From positions 11,842,001-11,906,000 of the forward strand of contig CM082591.2 in NCBI GenBank assembly GCA_040954595.2: a stretch of 64,000 bases of DNA. The letters run 5' to 3'. The notes under the pieces were generated by a model. The model was not told the origin of the DNA and ran no database searches. It saw only the letters and a list, made by a program, of their open reading frames with translations. This document shows, in pieces, positions 49,015 through 61,028 of the stretch. Numbering within the stretch: the stretch's first letter is position 1; each line of letters opens with the position of its first letter. The translations under genes and the position numbers were made by a program. Origin of the DNA: Balanoglossus misakiensis. Its lineage: Eukaryota; Hemichordata.

Positions 49015-52000
49015 ACCATAGGTGACAATATACCTTAACATATCATATTTCTTCTGGGAAGTGTAATTGTTTTAAGATCAAATATTACATGTACATACCA
49101 ATTGTATGCCTCTCAGATATTGTCTTTCTGTTGATGCAATCAATTTGTGCTCACCAATACTGAATAGCTGTAAATATAATCAAAGGAGAAGAAATCACTC
49201 ACTCATTAGCAATGATACTGCAAAAGTGGAAGTGACTGATTTTGAGTATGAAGTTGGAAAAGAGTCCCAGTACAGTGTAGAGAGGTTTCCAGATTAGGTA
49301 GATTTTGCTGTCCAACCATTTTCACACAACGGCCATAAAACTTAAAGAAGAACTATTAAATTACCCAGCCTGATAAGTTTTGTGGTGTTTGGAAAGTCGT
49401 CCATGTCTGATGACACAAGATCAGCTTTTGATTGTAACATGAGACATGATCAGTTGTGTTTTGGTTCAAAAGAACATGACCTGGTTTAAGAAGCCTTGCA
49501 ACTTCAGGTGACTACAGAAGGAGCTATACTGTGCCCATTGGCCTTGATTTGACTGAGAAACCATGATTTACTGAAAAGCCACTTGGAAAAGGGTCCACTT
49601 TATTTCTAAACCAAACTTACCTTCAGGAAGATCATCTTGGCTGACTCTTGACTATCTACAGTGACTTTTCTTGCATCCATCTTGGCTGCAACATCTTTCT
49701 TTTCATCCACCTGCATTGCCTCACTTTTCTCCTCTTTCTTTTCCTCATCTGCAAATAAAAATTGTGTTATGTCCAGGAAATATTATTTACTTTCTGAGAA
49801 GAAACTGGAATATCTAGCTTTGCAAATCAGTTAGTGAAATAAGAGAACGCAAACAATTAATTGTCATGAAATAGTCACCTCTGTTAATATCGCGAAAAAT
49901 TTCCCATCACAAAAATTACCAAGATTACAGTAACCTAAAAATATAAAATCCTAATAATGTCCAAAGTTGAAGAATTCTATATGTATGACTTAACTTTTGA
50001 GACACTATTTCACAACACAAATACTAGTACCTTTGTTCTCTTTATCCAGGAATGAATTTTTTTCCACCTTCTGCTCCTCTCATCTGTTGAACTTCCACTA
50101 ACTGAGCCATGTATCCTTTGTCAACCACAGCCTGATCCATACTGTACAGATCTTGTCTGCAGGCCATGTCGAGATGCTGCAGTAGTTTGCTGTGAAAAGA
50201 AACAGAAGTGTTACATGTGTATGTGTGTTACAGGGCCAGATCACGGCACATCATGACAAAATCTTTGTGAATATGGTGCTAGCATCATGTTTATAGCAGA
50301 TCATGTGTATTCATACTTGTGGGCCAAATGACCTTAATATGTGGTTTGTTGTATGACTTAATTATAACACACACACCCAGTTTTTTTAATAGTCCTGCTT
50401 GAAAGATCACAGAGTGTCTTTGGCTACTGAAAAGCACCACCACAATGAGAGATAACTCACAACACCGAAGAGTAAATCTCTAAAGTTGTAATTTAAACCA
50501 AGTATGGAAATTGGGATGTACGGTAGCTTTGATGAGGAATAATTCTAGAGTTACAACATACCTCATGCTGTTGACTGGTATACCAAAGGACTGCACAAAC
50601 AAGACCAACTGAGCTGGTTCCAAGTCTTCCAGGGCTGAAAAAAATGACAAATTCAGGATGAAAACAACAAAAGTTTGGTGAGAAAAGATCCCAAGTTGAA
50701 TTGACACACAGATTGGCAGATATTTCCACGAAATATCACATGTAAATGGTGCAACAACAGATTAACCGATCAGGCCATGACAAATACTGCACCTCTTCAC
50801 AAAAACTGCTGGGTTGCAATTTATAGCATAAAATTACTGTAAAACAGGAAATTTTTGTGATATCACAAGAGAGCTGACTATTCCATTGCTCACATTGTTT
50901 CTTTGCGACCATTTATTTTCACGTTTTTTGGCTCTCACGAAATTCGCAAAAATTTCCCCTTTTACAATAGTATGGTTGGATCTATACAATGTATACATTG
51001 AATGGGGATGAACACTGGACAGTGGAGCATTCTATATTAAAATTTGGGAAAACATTGAAGCCATATTAAGGTCATACTTGATTAAGCTGAAAGACGGCAC
51101 AGAATAAATTTGAAATTCAATTGGCTACAAAAATTGACTTTTCTGCCATTCTGAGATCTCCATGCTGAGCTCAATTATGTTGCTGCTTCATATAGTGGTC
51201 AGCAATAAAAACTTACTACTGTTACAGTGGTTATACATGTAACTCTTATTAAATGTTTTTTTTTCTTGTTTTATCATGAAATCTGACAATATCACGAAAT
51301 CTGACTGTGGGTGGCACGACAGAATAAAACTGGTTTTCGTCTCAACTTTTGTACATGTAGTGACACAATGAAAGAATGACAGAGAAACTGCTAACAGACA
51401 GATTATTATATATTTTTTTACCTTTTCATGTCACTTTTATAAAACACTGCATGGCAACAAATGTGAACCATGAACAATTTGCAAGACAATGAACTAGAAG
51501 TTGAACGAGATTTGAAGACCTGCTCTGGAAGTAATTGATTGACACTCACCCATGAGTAAGATTCCGCATGGGGCTGTGTGGCTTTCTTCAAGTAATTGTA
51601 GAATATATGTAACATGGATGTCAGTGTACATAGTGTTGGTCTGGTCGGCACTGGTGTCTCTACACAGCATGGAGCTGAGTATGGTGGGCCTTTCTACAAT
51701 CAACTGAGCTAAATGTGACAATGTGTAATTAAAGAGAAATATACAGTCAGTGGAGTAAAGGGTATAACACAATCATACTGATGGAATTCTCACTACCTGA
51801 AATAGGTTTTTGCTACCTAGGTGAGTGATGAATAAAGGTCTAATGTCCTCTCTGATATAACATACTAGTGTATGGTAAATGTCTTTCAGAGATCTACACA
51901 TTAAAGGGACAAACTCTCTACAGTTAATTCATTTTGGGGAGATTTTTACTCTCATATCCTACAAACGGGATGGAAGTTGTGTGTGGTCGAACATTGATTC

Positions 52001-55000
52001 ACTATATATCCACATGTAGAATAACATAAATGGTGTCTTGTATCAAACATAATGTATGGAAAAAGGGCAGCGAGAGAGAGACTTTGTCCCTTTAAATATC
52101 ATAGCTGGCATACAGTTATAAATATGCATTTTTTGATTTATGTCTTGCAAGTACAAAACTGTTCTTTATTAAAAAGAAATACAGACAAGGTGATCCCAGG
52201 AACATAAAACCCAAAACTCAAAGCTACCAGACAGATGAGTCTTGAGATAAACTTGGACTTACTTGTCAATCAATCTGGACTGCTCTTGTAACAACAACTC
52301 ACTCAATGCTTCACTGGTGCTGGATGATTTTGTTGGCACTTGCATAGCAACAGATAAGGCTTTATTCAGAAACTCTTCTAGTTGGCTGGAATTGGCGCCT
52401 GTCAGCTGGTGATACACTGCATATGGTGCAAAGTCAAACAAAATTCACCCAATCATAAAATGTATCATTAACATGATCATACCATAAAAAATGTGAATGA
52501 ATTACAATTATAGCGTGCGCATATTGAATCATACGAAATCACACCAAATAACGCGAGACTTAGAAATAACATTACATGTGTATGGTGCCACTTAAACGAC
52601 ACCATTTATTCTTTTGGAGCCTAAATCATGTTTAACCACAACTAGACAACCACAATGACCTTGTGAGAATGAAACCCACCAATAAATACATGTAGATAAT
52701 CTGAAGCTATCACAGAAACAGAATGTCTTTGACAAAGTATTGCAAAGCCTTCAGTTGACCGCGAAAAAGTTGACGAAGCATGCATGTGGAAAGTGGAGTG
52801 TTGACAACAATGTGAATATATGCACGATAGCTTGCTGCGCTCGCACTCAGGTCAAACCTGTTACATATTACCAAAAATGTGGATCTATATAATTAACATT
52901 GAGTCCGTTCCTTCTTATCCCACTCGTGTTTCTGTTTGTTTGGTGAGAATATCTAATAGGTTAGCCCCTTTCACTCCCAGTTCCTTCTTTAGAGGTCCAA
53001 CCTTACCATAGAAAACGATGGGTTTGGACTGGAACATGGCGGTGAAAGGGTTCAGGTGCTTGAGGGAGTGTTAAAAATGCAGACTTTACCTTTCTATAAC
53101 ATGTCTCTATCTACAGCCATCCGTCCCTCAGTGACGGCTTCAATGATTTCACTCACTTCATCCAAGTTGCCACCACTGGCTTTGATGGGACTTTTCTCAC
53201 TGCTCAGGGATTTCGCTGGAAGGAAGGACGTAAGACTGGAATTAAGGCATACGTCCCTACATAAAGGGAGGACATTTGGACATGATACCACAAATGGTTA
53301 ATGGAGTTTCTGGGAAGGTTTTCAAATTCCAGGAATTTCCAGGAGTGTACGAATCCAGTTAAGAATTCTTTATGTCATGTGATCTGGCCATGTGACCTGC
53401 AGCATTGTCATTTCCAGGTGACGGCAAACAACATAGTGGCATCCAGTAAAAGTTTTCCACGTATGTAAGTACTTAAGAACCGCCAGACATGTAACATGTA
53501 TCAGGTATAGTACCTCATCAGCCTCATGGCATTTTGTCTGCACAGTCTTTGTCTGCACCACGTTGCTGAAGTTGCCTGTCATCTGGAAAATTGAATGCCA
53601 ACGTATTTGCCCTTGAGCGCGTCTGGCGTCTTTTGATATCAAAGAATAAATGCATTGTACAAACTTGAAACTATGTAGAATTTTTCTATTTATCCTGTGT
53701 GATATAGTGAAAACGCTCAAGTTACAGTTTGTGTATGGTTTTGAGAATTATTTCACTGCTTGAGGTAAGTGAAATAAACAGCTCACCTTGTTGTCTGTTG
53801 ACTTTTTCATACTGGTTGAGAAGTTTTGTAAACACACTGTTTTCAGACTTTGATGAACTCAAAATTGCAGACACTAGCTGGACAAATCTCATCATATCTT
53901 CCTTCTTTTCAAGATGTTTCTAAATGATATAAAGGAGTGAGAGTGAGAATTGTGCATGATTATGTCAGTTTTGAACTTTCATGTCTGTTTTGGACTGAGA
54001 GCTGTTGAATGAGAGAGAGAGAGGGAGAGAGAGATCGCGCTCGAACAATCAGGGGGTCACGCAGACGTAATCTTTTCATTGGCGTGATACTGATATCACC
54101 ACGTAACTTGCAATTCCCAAGAGTGCGACTGTACATACGTAAACTGTATCAAATTCAACTCATTCACGTCATATGAGAGGAGGTATACCGTGCGAATGCG
54201 AGCGCTGGGGGAACCGGGTACCGCCTACTTGAAATGGACCTCTTCCCTTAGTGAAGTCAAATAATCATAATTATCTATCATGTAAGAAGTCAAAAATGTA
54301 AGAGAATGTTTTAATAAATATGTCAACTTATTATTTATATTCCCCTGTAAATGTCTCATAATTTGAGGAATAATATTTTGGAAGCTGAACGGAAGTTGCA
54401 ACTCAAATCAAATTTCAACTTCTCCAATATATGGAATAACACTATAAGCCTACTGACTTGAGAAACTCAAATTGAATTTCAAATTCTCGAACAAACGAAA
54501 ATATGTTTGAATGTAAGTAATCTTACTATAAAATTGACATGCAATTACCTGTCGTTGGTGAAGCAAACTGAACAATGGACATGACAAATGATGTTTTCTG
54601 TGTAGATTATAAATAAACTGACTCTCATCACTTGATGTTAGGATTTCTTGCATTGCCAGAATGATGTGATCACCAGAATTCTCTGATGAATCAAACAATT
54701 TCAGCCTGGAGATTTCCCTGGACAGTGTCTGTGTGAGAAATGATGGCAAAATATTAATATCATTTATTAGGAAACCTGGCCAGTCACTGAGAAATCTGTC
54801 GGCCTTTACAAAGTATAGTTCATAATCTTCTCATAAAATGATAAAGTTGCCGCAAAGGTATACAGTCACCTATAATTTACATACGCCCATATATGGCTGA
54901 AATGGCGTATTTGAGCGTTCTAAAGGACATATGGCGGCGCTCTTTTTTTCACGTGTGCCACCCACTGAAAATCTGTGATTGGCTAGATCTCAAGTTTACC

Positions 55001-55020
55001 ATGGTAACTGTAGTTAAATT
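49015..55020 (-). repeat. Array unit 8 (6006 bp, deleted class)
   Basis: Deletion junction at 51714/51715. Shares the e4 Glu-to-Asp change with unit 7. Its right half lacks the 14-bp duplication and has gtacatacgt instead of gtacgtacgt (about 54132), both shared with unit 9. Confidence 0.95.
49621..54803 (-). pseudogene. INTS1-like partial gene copy, unit 8 (e1 and e10 deleted)
   Basis: Exons left: e2 51550-51714 (acceptor lost), e3 50562-50634, e4 50031-50189, e5 49621-49748, e6 54549-54803, e7 53787-53919, e8 53090-53215, e9 52263-52416. The e8 stop is at 53094-53096 and the e4 frameshift at 50057-50063. Confidence 0.85.
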
Positions 55021-58000
55021 ACCATAGGTGACAATATACCTTAACATATCATATTTCTTCTGGGAAGTGTAATTGTTTTAAGATCAAATATTACATGTAC
55101 ATACCAATTGTATGCCTCTCAGATATTGTCTTTCCGTTGATGCACTCACTTTGTGCTCACCAATACTGAATAGCTGTAAATATAATCAAAGGAGAAGAAA
55201 TCACTCACTCATTAGCAATGATACTGCAAAAGTGGAAGTGACTGATTTTGAGTCTGAAGTTGGAAAAGAGTCCCAGTACAGTGTAGAGAGGTTTCCAGAT
55301 TAGGTAGATTTTGCTGTCCAACCATTTTCACACAACGGCCATAAAACTTAAAGAAGAACTATTAAATTACCCAGCCTGATAAGTTTTGTGGTGTTTGGAA
55401 AGTCGTCCATGTCTGATGACACAAGATCAGCTTTTGATTGTAACATGAGACATGATCAGTTGTGTTTTGGTTCAAAAGAACATGACCTGGTTTAAGAAGC
55501 CTTGCAACTTCAGGTGACTACAGAAGGAGCTATACTGTGCCCATTGGCCTTGATTTGACTGAGAAACCGTGATTTACTGAAAAGCCACTTGGAAAAGGGT
55601 CCACTTTATTTCTAAACCAAACTTACCTTCAGGAAGATCATCTTGGCTGACTCTTGACTATCTACAGTGACTTTTCTTGCATCCATCTTGGCTGCAACAT
55701 CTTTCTTTTCATCCACCTGCATTGCCTCACTTTTCTCCTCTTTCTTTTCCTCATCTGCAAATAAAAATTGTGTTATGTCCAGGAAATATTATTTACTTTC
55801 TGAGAAGAAACTGGAATATCTAGCTTTGCAAATCAGTTAGTGAAATAAGAGAACGCAAACAATTAATTGTCATGAAATAGTCACCTCTGTTAATATCGCG
55901 AAAAATTTCCCATCACAAAAATTACCAAGATTACAGTAACCTAAAAATATAAAATCCTAATAATGTCCAAAGTTGAAGAATTCTATATGTATGACTTAAC
56001 TTTTGAGACACTATTTCACAACACAAATACTAGTACCTTTGTTCTCTTTATCCAGGAATGAATTTTTTTCCACCTTCTGCTCCTCTCATCTGTTGAACTT
56101 CCACTAACTGAGCCATGTATCCTTTGTCAACCACAGCCTGTTCCATACTGTACAGATCTTGTCTGCAGGCCATGTCGAGATGCTGCAGTAGTTTGCTGTG
56201 AAAAGAAACAGAAGTGTTACATGTGTATGTGTGTTACAGGGCCAGATCACGGCACATCATGACAAAATCTTTGTGAATATGGTGCTAGCATCATGTTTAT
56301 AGCAGATCATGTGTATTCATACTTGTGGGCCAAATGACCTTAATATGTGGTTTGTTGTATGACTTAATTATAACACACACACCCAGTTTTTTTAATAGTC
56401 CTGCTTGAAAGATCACAGAGTGTCTTTGGCTACTGAAAAGCACCACCACAATGAGAGATAACTCACAACACCGAAGAGTAAATCTCTAAAGTTGTAATTT
56501 AAACCAAGTATGGAAATTGGGATGTACGGTAGCTTTGATGAGGAATAATTCTAGAGTTACAACATACCTCATGCTGTTGACTGGTATACCAAAGGACTGC
56601 ACAAACAAGACCAACTGAGCTGGTTCCAAGTCTTCCAGGGCTGAAAAAAATGACAAATTCAGGATGAAAACAACAAAAGTTTGGTGAGAAAAGATCCCAA
56701 GTTGAATTGACACACAGATTGGCAGATATTTCCACGAAATATCACATGTAAATGGTGCAACAACAGATTAACCGATCAGGCCATGACAAATACTGCACCT
56801 CTTCACAAAAACTGCTGGGTTGCAATTTATAGCATAAAATTACTGTAAAACAGGAAATTTTTGTGATATCACAAGAGAGCTGACTATTCCATTGCTCACA
56901 TTGTTTCTTTGCGACCATTTATTTTCACGTTTTTTGGCTCTCACGAAATTCGCAAAAATTTCCCCTTTTACAATAGTATGGTTGGATCTATACAATGTAT
57001 ACATTGAATGGGGATGAACACTGGACAGTGGAGCATTCTATATTAAAATTTGGGAAAACATTGAAGCCATATTAAGGTCATACTTGATTAAGCTGAAAGT
57101 CGGCACAGAATAAATTTGAAATTCAATTGGCTACAAAAATTGACTTTTCTGCCATTCTGAGATCTCCATGCTGAGCTCAATTATGTTGCTGCTTCATATA
57201 GTGGTCAGCAATAAAAACTTACTACTGTTACAGTGGTTATACATGTAACTCTTATTAAATGTTTGTTTTTTTCTTGTTTTATCATGAAATCTGACAATAT
57301 CACGAAATCTGACTGTGGGTGGCACGACAGAATAAAACTGGTTTTCGTCTCAACTTTTGTACATGTAGTGACACAATGAAAGAATGACAGAGAAACTGCT
57401 AACAGACAGATTATTATATATTTTTTTACCTTTTCATGTCACTTTTATAAAACACTGCATGGCAACAAATGTGAACCATGAACAATTTGCAAGACAATGA
57501 ACTAGAAGTTGAACGAGATTTGAAGACCTGCTCTGGAAGTAATTGATTGACACTCACCCATGAGTAAGATTCCGCATGGGGCTGTGTGGCTTTCTTCAAG
57601 TAATTGTAGAATATATGTAACATGGATGTCAGTGTACATAGTGTTGGTCTGGTCGGCACTGGTGTCTCTACACAGCATGGAGCTGAGTATGGTGGGCCTT
57701 TCTACAATCAACTGAGCTAAATGTGACAATGTGTAATTAAAGAGAAATATACAGTCAGTGGAGTAAAGGGTATAACACAATCATACTGATGGAATTCTCA
57801 CTACCTGAAATAGGTTTTTGCTACCTAGGTGAGTGATGAATAAAGGTCTAATGTCCTCTCTGATATAACATACTAGTGTATGGTAAATGTCTTTCAGAGA
57901 TCTACACATTAAAGGGACAAACTCTCTACAGTTAATTCATTTTGGGGAGATTTTTACTCTCATATCCTACAAACGGGATGGAAGTTGTGTGTGGTCGAAC

Positions 58001-61000
58001 ATTGATTCACTATATATCCACATGTAGAATAACATAAATGGTGTCTTGTATCAAACATAATGTATGGAAAAAGGGCAGCGAGAGAGAGACTTTGTCCCTT
58101 TAAATATCATAGCTGGCATACAGTTATAAATATGCATTTTTTGATTTATGTCTTGCAAGTACAAAACTGTTCTTTATTAAAAAGAAATACAGACAAGGTG
58201 ATCCCAGGAACATAAAACCCAAAACTCAAAGCTACCAGACAGATGAGTCTTGAGATAAACTTGGACTTACTTGTCAATCAATCTGGACTGCTCTTGTAAC
58301 AACAACTCACTCAATGCTTCACTGGTGCTGGATGATTTTGTTGGCACTTGCATAGCAACAGATAAGGCTTTATTCAGAAACTCTTCTAGTTGGCTGGAAT
58401 TGGCGCCTGTCAGCTGGTGATACACTGCATATGGTGCAAAGTCAAACAAAATTCACCCAATCATAAAATGTATCATTAACATGATCATACCATAAAATAT
58501 GTGAATGAATTACAATTATAGCGTGCGCATATTGAATCATACGAAATCACACCAAATAACGCGAGACTTAGAAATAACATTACATGTGTATGGTGCCACT
58601 TAAACGACACCATTTATTCTTTTTGAGCCTAAATCATGTTTAACCACAACTAGACAACCACAATGACCTTGTGAGAATGAAACCCACCAATAAATACATG
58701 TAGATAATCTGAAGCTATCACAGAAACAGAATGTCTTTGACAAAGTATTGCAAAGCCTTCAGTTGACCGCGAAAAAGTTGACGAAGCATGCATGTGGAAA
58801 GTGGAGTGTTGACAACAATGTGAATATATGCACGATAGCTTGCTGCGCTCGCACTCAGGTCAAACCTGTTACATATTACCAAAAATGTGGATCTATATAA
58901 TTAACATTGGGTCCGTTCCTTCTTATCCCACTCGTGTTTCTGTTTGTTTGGTGAGAATATCTAATAGGTTAGCCCCTTTCACTCCCAGTTCCTTCTTTAG
59001 AGGTCCAACCTTACCATAGAAAACGATGGGTTTGGACAGGAACATGGCGGTGAAAGGGTTCAGGTGCTTGAGGGAGTGTTAAAAATGCAGACTTTACCTT
59101 TCTATAACATGTCTCTATCTACAGCCATCCGTCCCTCAGTGACGGCTTCAATGATTTCACTCACTTCATCCAAGTTGCCACCACTGGCTTTGATGGGACT
59201 TTTCTCACTGCTCAGGGATTTCGCTGGAAGGAAGGACGTAAGACTGAAATTAAGGCATACGTCCCTACATAAAGGGAGGACATTTGGACATGATACCACA
59301 AATGGTTAATGGAGTTTCTGGGAAGGTTTTCAAATTCCAGGAATTTCCAGGAGTGTACGAATCCAGTTAAGAATTCTTTATGTCATGTGATCTGGCCATG
59401 TGACCTGCAGCATTGTCATTTCCAGGTGACGGCAAACAACATAGTGGCATCCAGTAAAAGTTTTCCACGTATGTAAGTACTTAAGAACCGCCAGACATGT
59501 AACATGTATCAGGTATAGTACCTCATCAGCCTCATGGCATTTTGTCTGCACAGTCTTTGTCTGCACCACGTTGCTGAAGTTGCCTGTCATCTGGAAAATT
59601 GAATGCCAACGTATTTGCGCTTGAGCGCGTCTGGCGTCTTTTGATATCAAAGAATAAATGCATTGTACAAACTTGAAACTATGTAGAATTTTTCTATTTA
59701 TCCTGTGTGATATAGTGAAAACGCTCAAGTTACAGTTTGTGTATGGTTTTGAGAATTATTTCACTGCTTGAGGTAAGTGAAATAAACAGCTCACCTTGTT
59801 GTCTGTTGACTTTTTCATACTGGTTGAGAAGTTTTGTAAACACACTGTTTTCAGACTTTGATGAACTCAAAATTGCAGACACTAGCTGGACAAATCTCAT
59901 CATATCTTCCTTCTTTTCAAGATGTTTCTAAATGATATAAAGGAGTGAGAGTGAGAATTGTGCATGATTATGTCAGTTTTGAACTTTCATGTCTGTTTTG
60001 GACTGAGAGCTGTTGAATGAGAGAGAGAGAGGGAGAGAGAGATCGCGCTCGAACAATCAGGGGGTCACGCAGACGTAATCTTTTCATTGGCGTGATACTG
60101 ATATCACCACGTAACTTGCAATTCCCAAGAGTGCGACTGTACATACGTAAACTGTATCAAATTCAACTCATTCACGTCATATGAGAGGAGGTATACCGTG
60201 CGAATGCGAGCGCTGGGGGAACCGGGTACCGCCTACTTGAAATGGACCTCTTCCCTTAGTGAAGTCAAATAATCATAATTATCTATCATGTAAGAAGTCA
60301 AAAATGTAAGAGAATGTTTTAATAAATATGTCAACTTATTATTTATATTCCCCTGTAAATGTCTCATAATTTGAGGAATAATATTTTGGAAGCTGAACGG
60401 AAGTTGCAACTCAAATCAAATTTCAACTTCTCCAATATATGGAATAACACTATAAGCCTACTGACTTGAGAAACTCAAATTGAATTTCAAATTCTCGAAC
60501 AAACGAAAATATGTTTGAATGTAAGTAATCTTACTATAAAATTGACATGCAATTACCTGTCGTTGGTGAAGCAAACTGAACAATGGACATGACAAATGAT
60601 GTTTTCTGTGTAGATTATAAATAAACTGACTCTCATCACTTGATGTTAGGATTTCTTGCATTGCCAGAATGATGTGATCACCAGAATTCTCTGATGAATC
60701 AAACAATTTCAGCCTGGAGATTTCCCTGGACAGTGTCTGTGTGAGAAATGATGGCAAAATATTAATATCATTTATTAGGAAACCTGGCCAGTCACTGAGA
60801 AATCTGTCGGCCTTTACAAAGTATAGTTCATAATCTTCTCATAAAATGATAAAGTTGCCGCAAAGGTATACAGTCACCTATAATTTACATACGCCCATAT
60901 ATGGCTGAAATGGCGTATTTGAGCGTTCTAAAGGACATATGGCGGCGCTCTTTTTTTCGCGTGTGCCACCCACTGAAAATCTGTGATTGGCTAGATCTCA

Positions 61001-61028
61001 AGTTTACCATGGTAACTGTAGTTAAATT
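55021..61028 (-). repeat. Array unit 9 (6008 bp, deleted class)
   Basis: Deletion junction at 57722/57723. Its left end returns to the gcactcact and gagtctgaag variants of units 1 and 4, unlike units 5-8, while its right half matches unit 8. Confidence 0.95.
55627..60811 (-). pseudogene. INTS1-like partial gene copy, unit 9 (e1 and e10 deleted)
   Basis: Exons left: e2 57558-57722 (acceptor lost), e3 56568-56640, e4 56037-56195, e5 55627-55754, e6 60557-60811, e7 59795-59927, e8 59098-59223, e9 58271-58424. The e8 stop is at 59102-59104 and the e4 frameshift at 56063-56069. Confidence 0.85.
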